6,478 nt of DNA from an uncultured beta proteobacterium (GCA_903933395.1 CAIZKA010000530.1:1-6478); one strand, 5' to 3'; counted from the first letter of the stretch, positions 1-6,195 are shown. The notes: generated by a model not told the origin, from the sequence alone. Numbers and translations: made by a program.

Positions 1-231
1 TGGCCGGTCCAGCCATTCATCGAGAAAACCAGTCGCCTTTTCCGGACTCAGCGGATTTTCGAATATTCGCTGGTTCGTGCATATCCGCAAGAAGGCCATC
101 AGCGACACCCAAGGCAAACCAACCGCACCGGCTCCGGACAGGGCCTCCTCCCACCAGACCCTGGCCTGCTTATGTTGCGGCAAATCCTTGTTGACGGCAT
201 AAATCAGCAGATTCGCATCCACCAGAATCAC
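1..231 (-). CDS. vapC: VapC-like PIN-domain toxin, N-terminal 77 residues (cut by left window edge)
   Basis: Probable toxin RNase of a type II toxin-antitoxin pair. PIN-domain toxins of this kind are Mg-dependent endoribonucleases that cut tRNA, rRNA or mRNA when the antitoxin is degraded. Reading leftwards from a GTG at 231, the protein begins MILVDANLLIYAVN, a classic PIN first strand with the metal-binding Asp at residue 5. Further on are a Trp-Trp-Glu-Glu (26-29) and a WVSLMAFLRI stretch (41-50) followed by TNQRIFENPLSP, as in VapC subfamilies with an FLR motif. The GTG start is supported by a GGAG eight bases upstream (240-243) and by a four-base overlap (GTGA) with the antitoxin stop, which implies translational coupling. 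The C-terminal half, with the remaining acidic residues, lies outside the window, so completeness and activity cannot be judged. The family call is firm; the RNA target is unknown. Confidence 0.88.
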   Translation of the reverse strand, partial: MILVDANLLIYAVNKDLPQHKQARVWWEEALSGAGAVGLPWVSLMAFLRICTNQRIFENPLSPEKATGFLDEWLDRP

Positions 232-494
232 TTGCGCTGCTCCAGCTTTGCTCTGATCGCCGCGTCTTCCAGTTGTTCGGCCAGTCGCAGCGCCTTGTCG
301 AGGTCAACACCATGTTTTGGCACGCCCATAGCGGCCGGAGTCAAACGGTAGGCGCGGCGCGGCGCGGCGTTCCGCTTGAGCAAACCGGCGCGCAAGGTTT
401 CGTTCACGACATTCTTGAATGGCTGACCGGTTTCAACAGCGAGTTTTTTCAGCTCCTTCGCCAGCGGATCGTCCAGGGTCAGGGTCGTGCGCAT
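228..494 (-). CDS. vapB: Ribbon-helix-helix antitoxin of a VapBC-type module
   Basis: An 88-residue antitoxin and probable transcriptional autorepressor. The N-terminus MRTTLTLDDPLAKELKKLA gives the beta-strand and first helix of a ribbon-helix-helix fold. Residues 22-40 (TGQPFKNVVNETLRAGLLK) give the turn and second helix, so residues 1-40 should form the DNA-binding dimer. The rest is a basic linker and a charged helical tail (about 64-88, VDLDKALRLAEQLEDAAIRA) of the type that wraps the PIN toxin. The ATG at 494 has a good AAGGTG Shine-Dalgarno (500-505) five bases upstream. The stop overlaps the toxin GTG by four bases, the normal antitoxin-first order that keeps antitoxin in excess. An AT-rich upstream region with three 8-bp repeats is the likely autoregulatory site. 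The family is clear; naming it VapB rests on the adjacent PIN gene. Confidence 0.9.
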   Translation of the reverse strand: MRTTLTLDDPLAKELKKLAVETGQPFKNVVNETLRAGLLKRNAAPRRAYRLTPAAMGVPKHGVDLDKALRLAEQLEDAAIRAKLEQRK

Positions 495-504
495 ATTGTC
501 ACCT

Positions 505-528
505 TGATCAAAGCATCAAAACATCAAT
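505..528 (-). repeat. Three contiguous 8-bp direct repeats, likely antitoxin operator
   Basis: On the minus strand three 8-mers follow each other without a gap: ATTGATGT (528-521), TTTGATGC (520-513) and TTTGATCA (512-505), sharing the core TTGAT. They lie just downstream of a candidate -10 box and directly before the Shine-Dalgarno of the antitoxin gene, about where transcription would begin. Ribbon-helix-helix antitoxins bind short repeated half-sites in their own promoters, with neighbouring dimers stacking along the DNA. An 8-bp period would put dimers on successive faces. The repeats are seen directly; the operator role is inferred. Confidence 0.55.
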
Positions 529-557
529 ATGATACACGCCCGGCAGGAGGCCGTCAT
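529..557 (-). promoter_or_regulatory. Candidate sigma-70 promoter of the toxin-antitoxin operon
   Basis: On the minus strand, ATGACG (557-552; four of six matches to TTGACA) is followed after exactly 17 bases by TATCAT (534-529; five of six matches to TATAAT). The predicted start of transcription is near 522, about 28 bases before the antitoxin ATG and inside the triple repeat. The element lies just past the manC stop, so the module can be transcribed independently. Short consensus matches are weak evidence alone; position, spacing and AT-richness support it. Confidence 0.45.
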
Positions 558-570
558 CACCCCGTCTGCA

Positions 571-2019
571 TTACCTGCCGTAGTTGTCTTCAAAGCGAAC
601 GATGTCGTCCTCGCCGAGGTAGCTTCCCGACTGGACTTCGATGATCTCGAGCGGGATCTGCCCGGGGTTTTCCAGCCGGTGCTTGACGCCCAGCGGTATG
701 TAGGTCGACTCGTTCTCTCCGAGCAGGATAATTTCGTCGCCGCGGGTCACCTTGGCGGTGCCGCACACCACCACCCAGTGCTCGGCGCGGTGGTGGTGCA
801 TCTGTAGCGAAAGCGTGGCGCCTGGGCGCACCACGATGCGCTTGACCTGAAAGCGCTCGCCATTGTCCACACTGTCGTACCAGCCCCAGGGTCGATGCAC
901 CTTGCGATGCAGCTCGGCTTCGCTGCGTCCGGCCGCCTTGAGCCGGCCGACGATGGTCTTGACCTCCTGGGTGCGGGCCTTGGGTGCAATCAGCACCGCG
1001 TCCGCAGTTTCGACGACCACCATGTCCTCGCAGCCGATGCAGGCGACGAGGCCATGTTCGGCGATGACCAGGTTGCCGTGCGAATCCTCCAGCCAGACAT
1101 CGCCCTTCACGGCGTTGTCGTCGGCATCGCGGGCAATCGCCAGCCACAGTGCATCCCATGCCCCGACGTCAGACCAGCCGACATCGAGCGGCACGACGCG
1201 AGCCGGAATGCCGAGTTCCGCAGTAGCGGGAAGCTTTTCCATCACCGCATAGTCGATGGAATCCGCCGGCGATGCAGCGAAGGCCGCGGCGTCGAGGCGG
1301 ACAAAATCGCCGTCGTCTTTGGCCCCCGCAACCGCCCGGGTGCAGGCAGCAAGAATCTCCGGCGCAAAATGGCCGATGGCCTTGAGCCAGACGGAAGCGC
1401 ACAACATGAAGATGCCGCTGTTCCAGAAGTGCCGGCCGCCGGCCACATAGGTCTGCGCTGTCGCCGCATCCGGCTTCTCGCGGAAAGCCAGCAGGTCGAT
1501 GGGCGCACCGCGCGCCGTGTCGCTGGCGCCGACTCTTGTCTCGATATACCCGTAGCCGGTTTCGGGACGATCGGGCAGGATGCCGAAAGTCACCACGGCG
1601 CCGGCCTCTGCCTCGGGCAAGCCGCGCAGCACCGCGGCGCGGAACGCTCCGGCATCGCGCACATGGTGATCGGCCGGCGTGGTCAGCAGCACCGGATCGG
1701 CGCCGTTGCGGATGGCGTAGAGCGCAGCGGCCGTCAGTGCGGGAGCCGTATTGCGACCGGCCGGCTCGAGCAGCAGGCTCCATTTGGGCAAGCCCAGCTG
1801 GCGCAGTTGCTCGGCGGTGATGAAGCGGTACTCCTGGTTGCTGACGACGATAGGCGCACCCAGCGGCAGGCCCTCCAGACGCTGCAGGGTGTTCTGCAGC
1901 AAACTCTCGTCGCCCAGCAGGGGCTGCAATTGCTTCGGATGCTTCTCGCGCGACACGGGCCACAGGCGCGTGCCCGAACCGCCGCTGAGGACCACAGGGA
2001 TTATTTGCGAATCAGACAT
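571..2019 (-). CDS. manC: Mannose-1-phosphate guanylyltransferase / mannose-6-phosphate isomerase (bifunctional)
   Basis: A 482-residue cytoplasmic enzyme that makes GDP-mannose from mannose-1-phosphate and GTP and also interconverts fructose-6-P and mannose-6-P. It supplies mannose, and derived sugars such as rhamnose or fucose, to polysaccharides. The nucleotidyltransferase domain (about 1-350) has GGSGTRLWPVSREKHPKQ (13-30), EPAGRNTAPA (85-94), TPADHH (114-119), TGYGYIE (154-160), the sugar-binding FREKP (179-183) and GWSDVGAWDALW (281-292). The type II isomerase cupin domain follows: RPWGWY (376-381), the metal site QMHHHRAEHW (406-415), IPLGVKH (441-447) and the terminal EVQSGSYLGEDDIVRFEDNY. 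The length is normal for the fused AlgA/ManC family and all key motifs look intact. The ATG at 2019 has GGAG six bases upstream (2026-2029), placed inside the last codons of the upstream epimerase remnant. No other polysaccharide gene lies beside it here. Confidence 0.96.
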   Translation of the reverse strand: MSDSQIIPVVLSGGSGTRLWPVSREKHPKQLQPLLGDESLLQNTLQRLEGLPLGAPIVVSNQEYRFITAEQLRQLGLPKWSLLLEPAGRNTAPALTAAALYAIRNGADPVLLTTPADHHVRDAGAFRAAVLRGLPEAEAGAVVTFGILPDRPETGYGYIETRVGASDTARGAPIDLLAFREKPDAATAQTYVAGGRHFWNSGIFMLCASVWLKAIGHFAPEILAACTRAVAGAKDDGDFVRLDAAAFAASPADSIDYAVMEKLPATAELGIPARVVPLDVGWSDVGAWDALWLAIARDADDNAVKGDVWLEDSHGNLVIAEHGLVACIGCEDMVVVETADAVLIAPKARTQEVKTIVGRLKAAGRSEAELHRKVHRPWGWYDSVDNGERFQVKRIVVRPGATLSLQMHHHRAEHWVVVCGTAKVTRGDEIILLGENESTYIPLGVKHRLENPGQIPLEIIEVQSGSYLGEDDIVRFEDNYGR

Positions 2020-2114
2020 TCGTAGCTCCGGTACCAGTCGACAAAGCGGCGCACGCCTTCGACCACGGGCGTCGCGGGCGAGAGCCCGGCCGCACCGGTG
2101 ACCAGAACTTTCAG
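2001..2114 (-). pseudogene. Internally deleted NAD-dependent sugar epimerase (UDP-glucuronate epimerase-like remnant)
   Basis: On the minus strand, in a single frame, KVLVTGAAG (from 2111) is followed at once by LSPATPVVEGVRRFVDWYRS and then YECLIRK and a TAA at 2001. The first piece is the N-terminal Rossmann NAD-binding motif of extended short-chain dehydrogenase epimerases, which normally continues FIG. The second piece is typical of the extreme C-terminus of UDP-glucuronate or UDP-sugar 4-epimerases. Family members are about 310-340 residues, so some 270-300 residues, including the YxxxK catalytic site, are missing, with the frame kept. No ATG or GTG precedes the motif in frame; the codon where Met is expected is CTG (2114-2112), and the frame is open upstream only to a TGA near 2176. 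It overlaps manC by 19 bases and carries its Shine-Dalgarno. It cannot be an active epimerase. A small coupling leader peptide or an assembly collapse are the alternatives. Confidence 0.75.
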
Positions 2115-2228
2115 GGGCCGCTGTTTCGAAAAGTCAGTATTTTCGCATACTTGGCGAAGCCGGCCGCAGCCAGCTCAGGACGGAATACTCATGCTGTACC
2201 GGCCATGCATCAAAAAGCAGGATCCGGG

Positions 2229-2259
2229 TTGTCCCATCCATTCACCAATGCCGGATAAT
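2229..2259 (+). promoter_or_regulatory. Weak candidate promoter for waaC-waaA
   Basis: TTGTCC (2229-2234; four of six matches to -35) and GATAAT (2254-2259; five of six matches to -10) are separated by 19 bases, longer than the optimal 17. Transcription would begin near 2266, only a few bases before the waaC ATG at 2270, giving an almost leaderless message. This would fit the absence of a clear Shine-Dalgarno there. The rest of the 155-bp divergent spacer shows only an 8-bp TTTCGAAA palindrome (2124-2131) and a small AGTAT/ATACT hairpin (2136-2151). I see no convincing minus-strand promoter for manC. Confidence 0.25.
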
Positions 2260-2269
2260 TGCGCGACTC

Positions 2270-3211
2270 ATGCGCATCCTTCTCGTCAAGACCTCGTCGC
2301 TGGGCGATGTCATCCACAACCTGCCCGTCGTGACCGACTTGCGCGCACATTTCCCCGATGCGGCAATCGACTGGGTGGTGGAAGAGGGTTTCGCCGACAT
2401 TCCCCGCCTGCATCCCGGCGTGCGGCGCGTGATTCCGGTGGCGCTGCGGCGCTGGCGCAAATCCTTGCTCGCGCCCGCTACATGGCGGGAAATCAACGCC
2501 CTTCGCGCCACGCTGAAAGAACAGACCTACGACCTGATGATCGACACGCAAGGCCTGCTGAAGAGCGCGCTGATCGCACGCATGGCGCGCGGCAGGCACT
2601 GCGGCTACACGGCGGAGGCAGCGCGCGAGCCGCTCGCGGCGCGCTTTTACGATGCGAACTTCGACGTCCCCAAGGAACTCCACGCCGTGCTGCGTAACCG
2701 CCAACTGGCGGCGCTGGCCGCCGGCTATGTGGTCTCGCCGGCCCTGGACTATGGCATCGCCGTACCTTCAGCGCCGACTATCACTGAACCAAGCGCAGTG
2801 CTGCTCACCGCCACTTCGCGCGACGACAAGCTGTGGCCGGAAGAACACTGGATCAAGCTCGGCCGCGCCCTGCACGAACGCGGATTGGCCTGCCTGCTGC
2901 CGGCAGGCAGTACGCCCGAGCGCGAGCGTGCCGCACGAATCGCGCGGGCCATCCCCGGCGCCACTGTATTGCCGTCCATGGGCCTGGCGGACCTCGCCGT
3001 ACAACTTGCCGCCGCGCGCATCGTAATCGGCGTCGATACCGGCCTGGTGCATCTCGCCGCAGCGCTGGGGCGCCCTGCGCTGGCGCTGTTTTCCGCCTCC
3101 GATCCGGCGCTGACCGGCGTTCTCGCCGGCACGCCGGCCATCAACCTCGGTTCGCGCGGCCAACCACCCAGTGTCGATGATGTCCTCACGGCGGCGATGC
3201 CGCTGCTCTGA
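2270..3211 (+). CDS. waaC: LPS heptosyltransferase I
   Basis: A 313-residue peripheral inner-membrane glycosyltransferase (GT9, GT-B fold). It transfers the first L-glycero-D-manno-heptose from ADP-heptose to Kdo on lipid A. The N-terminus MRILLVKTSSLGDVIHNLP closely matches E. coli WaaC, with the proposed catalytic Asp at position 13, which fixes the start. Other family segments are DWVVEEGFADIP (34-45), VIPVALRRWRK (54-64), IDTQGLLKSA (91-100), AREPLA (118-123), TSRDDKLWPEEHW (182-194) and the nucleotide-sugar site GVDTGLVHLAAALGRP (254-269). The length is typical. No strong Shine-Dalgarno precedes the ATG. The stop overlaps the waaA ATG by one base (TGATG), so the two inner-core genes are probably cotranscribed and translationally coupled. 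The motif set fits heptosyltransferase I better than WaaF (II). Confidence 0.95.
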   Translation: MRILLVKTSSLGDVIHNLPVVTDLRAHFPDAAIDWVVEEGFADIPRLHPGVRRVIPVALRRWRKSLLAPATWREINALRATLKEQTYDLMIDTQGLLKSALIARMARGRHCGYTAEAAREPLAARFYDANFDVPKELHAVLRNRQLAALAAGYVVSPALDYGIAVPSAPTITEPSAVLLTATSRDDKLWPEEHWIKLGRALHERGLACLLPAGSTPERERAARIARAIPGATVLPSMGLADLAVQLAAARIVIGVDTGLVHLAAALGRPALALFSASDPALTGVLAGTPAINLGSRGQPPSVDDVLTAAMPLL

Positions 3212-4488
3212 TGGCACGCTTTCTCTATTCCCTCGCCACGTTTGCGCTGCTGCCCTGGGCGGCCCTGCACCTGCTGTGGCGCGCGCGCCGGCAGCCGGAG
3301 TATCTGCGGCACTGGGCGGAGCGTTTCGGATTTTTTCCCGCAGCGGATAAGCTGGACCCTGCCCGCCCGACGATCTGGCTGCATGCGGTATCGGTGGGCG
3401 AGACGCGCGCCGCACAGCCGCTGGTGGCGGCCTTGCGCGAGCGTTATCCCGCACACCGCATCCTGTTCACCCACATGACGCCCACCGGGCGCGCCACATC
3501 GGAGGCGCTGTTCGGCGGCAGCGTCGAGCGCATCTACCTGCCCTACGACACGCCCTGGGCGATGCGCGGCTTTCTGCGCCATTACCGGCCGGAGTTCGGC
3601 CTGATCATGGAAACGGAGTTGTGGCCGAACCTGATCGCGGCCTGCCGCAAAGCGCAGGTACCGCTGTCGCTGGTCAACGCCCGCCTCTCGGAGCGCTCGG
3701 CGCAAGGCTATGCGGCCTTCCCCGCGCTGGTGCGTGAAGCGCTGCAGGGCCTGGCGGCCATCGGCGCGCAGTCGGCTACCGATGCGGCACGCCTGACAGC
3801 CCTTGGCGCACGGAGCGTCACCGTGACCGGCAACATCAAGTTCGACATCGAGGCGCCGGCCGCGCAACTCGAACTCGGCCGCGAACTGCGCACACGCTGC
3901 GGCGAGCGGCCCGTGTGGCTGGCGGCGAGCACGCGCGAAGGCGAAGAGGCGCTGATCCTGCCGGCATGGAAGGACGCCCTGCAAAGAGTCGGCGCTGATG
4001 CTACGGCGCTGCTGCTCATGGTGCCGCGCCATCCCCAGCGCTTCGACGAAGTGGCGCGACTCGTGACCGGGCAGAGCCTTGCGCTGCAGCGGCGCAGCGA
4101 AAATGCCGCGGTCGAGGCAACGACCGCGGTGCTGCTCGGCGACAGCATGGGTGAAATGTTCGCCTTCTATGCGGCGGCCGATGTCGCCTTCATCGGCGGC
4201 AGCCTGCTCGATTTCGGCAGCCAGAACCTGATCGAAGCGGCGGCCTGCGGCACGCCGATCCTGATCGGCCCGTCAACACGGAATTTTGCCGAGGCAGCGC
4301 GCGAAGCCGTTGCCTGCGGTGCGGCACTGGCCATCCGCGATGCCGATGACCTGGTGGCCCGGATCACTGCCCTGCTATCGGATGCAGAACGCCGGCAGCG
4401 TATGGGCGAAGCCGGGCACGCTTTCGCCGGACGCCATCGCGGTGCGACGGCGCGCACTATGGAATTGATCAGTCAAGCAGTGCGTTGA
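3211..4488 (+). CDS. waaA: Lipid IV-A 3-deoxy-D-manno-octulosonic acid transferase
   Basis: A 425-residue Kdo transferase (GT30) that adds Kdo from CMP-Kdo to the lipid A precursor at the cytoplasmic face of the inner membrane. This step comes directly before the one catalysed by the upstream gene. A hydrophobic N-terminal segment (about 4-23) forms the membrane anchor. HAVSVGE (58-64) contains the probable catalytic Glu at 64. Also visible are FTHMTPTGR (86-94), METELWPN (133-140), NARLSERS (156-163), the hinge GNIKFD (207-212), AASTREGEE (238-246), VPRHPQRF (271-278), GDSMGEM (310-316), FIGGSL (327-332) and GSQNLIEAAACGTP (336-349). The length is normal. Translation probably relies on coupling to waaC through TGATG, since no good separate ribosome site is seen. 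Whether it adds one or two Kdo units cannot be told. The 3' end runs 20 bases into the convergent tolC gene. Confidence 0.96.
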   Translation: MARFLYSLATFALLPWAALHLLWRARRQPEYLRHWAERFGFFPAADKLDPARPTIWLHAVSVGETRAAQPLVAALRERYPAHRILFTHMTPTGRATSEALFGGSVERIYLPYDTPWAMRGFLRHYRPEFGLIMETELWPNLIAACRKAQVPLSLVNARLSERSAQGYAAFPALVREALQGLAAIGAQSATDAARLTALGARSVTVTGNIKFDIEAPAAQLELGRELRTRCGERPVWLAASTREGEEALILPAWKDALQRVGADATALLLMVPRHPQRFDEVARLVTGQSLALQRRSENAAVEATTAVLLGDSMGEMFAFYAAADVAFIGGSLLDFGSQNLIEAAACGTPILIGPSTRNFAEAAREAVACGAALAIRDADDLVARITALLSDAERRQRMGEAGHAFAGRHRGATARTMELISQAVR

Positions 4489-5836
4489 TCGCCGTGACAT
4501 CCTCTTCACTCAGGCTGCCGGCAGCCGCCTTGAGCCTGAGCAGCGAGATCAGCGTGTCCATCCGGGCCTTTACCAGCTTCTGGCGGGTGTCATAGAGCTG
4601 GCTTTGGGCGTTGAGCACGTCGATGTTGATACGCACGCCGACTTCATAGCCGAGCTTGTTCGAATCCACCGATGACTGCGATGAAACCAGGGCCGCTTCA
4701 AAAGCCCTGACCTGCGCCATGCCGGAGGTAACACCCAGATAGCCTTGGCGCGCGTTCAGCGCCGCCGTGCGACGGGCGTTTTCCAGATCGGCGGCGGCCT
4801 TTTCCTTCAGGGCGACGGCTTCGCGCGTCCGGGACGATGTGGCGCCGCCGGAGAAGATGGGGATCGACAGTTGCAGGCCGATGGTATTCGTATTGGTGTC
4901 ACTGCCGACATTCAGGCCGATTCCAGCGCTGGTTGCTGTAGTTTCGCTGATCGAGCTGCGGCCCCGCGTCGCCACCAGATCCACGGTCGGGTAATGGCCG
5001 GCGCGCTGCCTTTCTATTTCACGCTCGGCGATCTCGTACTGGGCCTGGGAGATTTGAACCACGTTGCTGCCCGTTTCGGCCATCTCCGCCCATTTTTCGA
5101 TGTCCGCCGGCTGCGGGGTATCAAGGCGCACCCCGGACTTGACGGGTTTCAGGCCCTCCGGCTCCTTGCCGATCACCGTGCGCAATACCTGGCGTTTGAC
5201 GTTCAGGTCGTTCTGGGCGGCGATTTCCTGGGCGATGGCGAGGTCATAACGCGACTGGGCTTCCTGGCTGTCGGTGATCGTGGCAGTGCCGACTTCGAAG
5301 TTGCGCTTGGCCGATTCGAGCTGTTCGGCAATCGCCACCTTCTGCGCCTGCGTCGTCGCCAGCACATCCTGCGCCACCAGCACATCGAAGTAGGCGACCA
5401 CCGTGCGGATGATCAGGTCCTGCTTGGCGAGGCTGAACTGCGCTTCGGCCTGCACCACGGCAAGTTCCGACTGGTTGTAGGCGACCCAGTTCTGCCAGCG
5501 GAACACCGGTTGGGTCAGGGATACCGTCCAGCCGTTGGTGTTGTACTGGGACTCGCGCGAGGCGAAACGCGGATCGCGCAGCTTCGTATCCGACTCGGTC
5601 CACACGGTGCTTCCCGTGAGGCCGACATTCGGCAGCAAACCCGCGCGGCCCTGGGGCAGCTTTTCGCGACCGGCGTCAAGCGCCGCCCGCGCCGCGGCAT
5701 ATTGCGCGTCATAGGCCACGGCGTCGCGATACACGGCCATCAAGTCGGCGCCATGGGCAAGCGGTACAAAGGTGGCGGCAAGCCCGACGGACAGGCAGCC
5801 CGCAGACATCAGGGAAATCATCTTCTTCATTTTCAT
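4469..5836 (-). CDS. tolC: TolC-family outer-membrane channel protein
   Basis: A 455-residue outer-membrane factor that would trimerise into the exit duct for type I secretion or RND/ABC efflux pumps. From the ATG at 5836 it has a signal peptide: basic MKMKK, a hydrophobic core and likely cleavage after LAHGA (26-30), giving mature DLMAVYRDAVAYD. Two homologous OEP repeats follow: about 31-240, with LLPN (67-70), TQPVFRW (108-114) and FEVGTATITDSQEAQSRYD (180-198), and about 260-450, with QLSIPIFSGG (322-331) and YEVGVRINIDVLNAQ (397-411). This is the normal TolC layout and length. I chose 5836 because GGAG lies six bases upstream and the signal peptide starts there; an in-frame ATG at 5896 would begin inside the rhodanese gene and add a polar 20-residue lead. 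It is probably cotranscribed with the rhodanese gene, 31 bases upstream. No pump subunit is adjacent, so the partner is unknown. Confidence 0.94.
   Translation of the reverse strand: MKMKKMISLMSAGCLSVGLAATFVPLAHGADLMAVYRDAVAYDAQYAAARAALDAGREKLPQGRAGLLPNVGLTGSTVWTESDTKLRDPRFASRESQYNTNGWTVSLTQPVFRWQNWVAYNQSELAVVQAEAQFSLAKQDLIIRTVVAYFDVLVAQDVLATTQAQKVAIAEQLESAKRNFEVGTATITDSQEAQSRYDLAIAQEIAAQNDLNVKRQVLRTVIGKEPEGLKPVKSGVRLDTPQPADIEKWAEMAETGSNVVQISQAQYEIAEREIERQRAGHYPTVDLVATRGRSSISETTATSAGIGLNVGSDTNTNTIGLQLSIPIFSGGATSSRTREAVALKEKAAADLENARRTAALNARQGYLGVTSGMAQVRAFEAALVSSQSSVDSNKLGYEVGVRINIDVLNAQSQLYDTRQKLVKARMDTLISLLRLKAAAGSLSEEDVTAINALLD
4509..4540. repeat. GC-rich inverted repeat inside the tolC 3' end, just past the waaA stop
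   Basis: CTCAGGC (4509-4515) pairs perfectly with GCCTGAG (4534-4540), and between and overlapping them lies a perfect 14-bp palindrome GGCTGCCGGCAGCC (4513-4526). It starts 20 bases after the waaA stop but has no T-run on either strand, so it is not a canonical Rho-independent terminator. It encodes part of LKAAAGSLSE near the TolC C-terminus, so the palindrome may be a by-product of GC-rich codons. It could act as a 3'-end stabilising hairpin for waaC-waaA mRNA. Confidence 0.3.
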
Positions 5837-5867
5837 CGCGAACTCCGCGTTACGTCCCGGTTTCATT

Positions 5868-6191
5868 TCAATACGTCGGCATGGCCGGATCGACATCCCG
5901 CGCCCAGGCGGCCACGCCGCCCTGCAGGTTGATGATGCGGGTAAAGCCCATCTGTTCCAGAAACATCCCGGCCTGAAAACTGCGCGCGCCGTGATGGCAA
6001 ACCATGACTATTTCCTCATCGCGCTTCAGCTCATGATAGCGGGCGGGAATGCCGCGCATGGGCATGGACAGCGAACCGGCGATGCGGCAGGTCTCGAACT
6101 CCCACGGCTCGCGCACATCGAGCAGCAGCGGCTTGGTCCGCCCGGCATCGGCGAGCCAGTCCCTGAGCTGGGGGGCGGAGAGCTGGCGCAT
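5868..6191 (-). CDS. Single-domain rhodanese-like sulfurtransferase
   Basis: A 107-residue protein made of one rhodanese domain, similar in size to GlpE. Such proteins carry sulfane sulfur as a cysteine persulfide and pass it to thiol acceptors; the physiological partner is not evident. LLLDVREPWEF (22-32) and CRIAGSLSMP (35-44) are the two conserved rhodanese signatures. IVMVCHHGARS (61-71) is the active-site loop with catalytic Cys65 and a CxxGxRS pattern, and GGVAAWA (91-97) is the C-terminal signature. All are intact, so it should be catalytically competent. No signal peptide is seen, so it is probably cytoplasmic. The ATG at 6191 follows the upstream methyltransferase stop by only four bases, with GAGCGG (6192-6197) across that stop as ribosome site. 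The reading frame stays open to 6413, but that extension is out-of-frame methyltransferase sequence and shows no rhodanese similarity. It lies 31 bases before tolC, in one operon. Confidence 0.92.
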   Translation of the reverse strand: MRQLSAPQLRDWLADAGRTKPLLLDVREPWEFETCRIAGSLSMPMRGIPARYHELKRDEEIVMVCHHGARSFQAGMFLEQMGFTRIINLQGGVAAWARDVDPAMPTY

Positions 6192-6195
6192 CCGC

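Noticed and set aside
541..580. Inverted repeat CGGCAGG/CCTGCCG around the manC stop as a terminator
   Set aside because: It is only seven pairs with a 26-base loop, with no T-run after it on the minus strand, and it overlaps the candidate -35 region of the toxin-antitoxin promoter. Too weak to call.
895..2025. Long plus-strand open frame of 376 codons opposite manC
   Set aside because: The opposite strand encodes an unmistakable full-length ManC with all motifs. The antisense product is Arg/Gly/Ala-rich with no recognisable domain, as expected for a shadow frame in GC-rich DNA.
2136..2151. Small AGTAT/ATACT hairpin and the TTTCGAAA palindrome (2124-2131) as a regulator site in the divergent spacer
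   Set aside because: Five-base stem and an 8-bp palindrome are within chance expectation, and their position relative to any convincing promoter is unclear.
2749..4032. Long minus-strand open frame of 427 codons opposite waaC and waaA
   Set aside because: It spans the boundary of two well-identified genes on the other strand and has no motif or ribosome site; it is a GC-driven shadow frame.
5837..5896. In-frame 20-residue N-terminal extension of TolC from an ATG at 5896 (or 5866)
   Set aside because: No ribosome site precedes those starts, the 5896 start lies inside the rhodanese gene, and the extension would bury the signal peptide. The ATG at 5836 has GGAG at ideal spacing.
4745..5932. 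Long plus-strand open frame of 395 codons opposite tolC
   Set aside because: It is antisense to a clear TolC with a signal peptide and both OEP repeats. The translated product shows no coherent fold signature.
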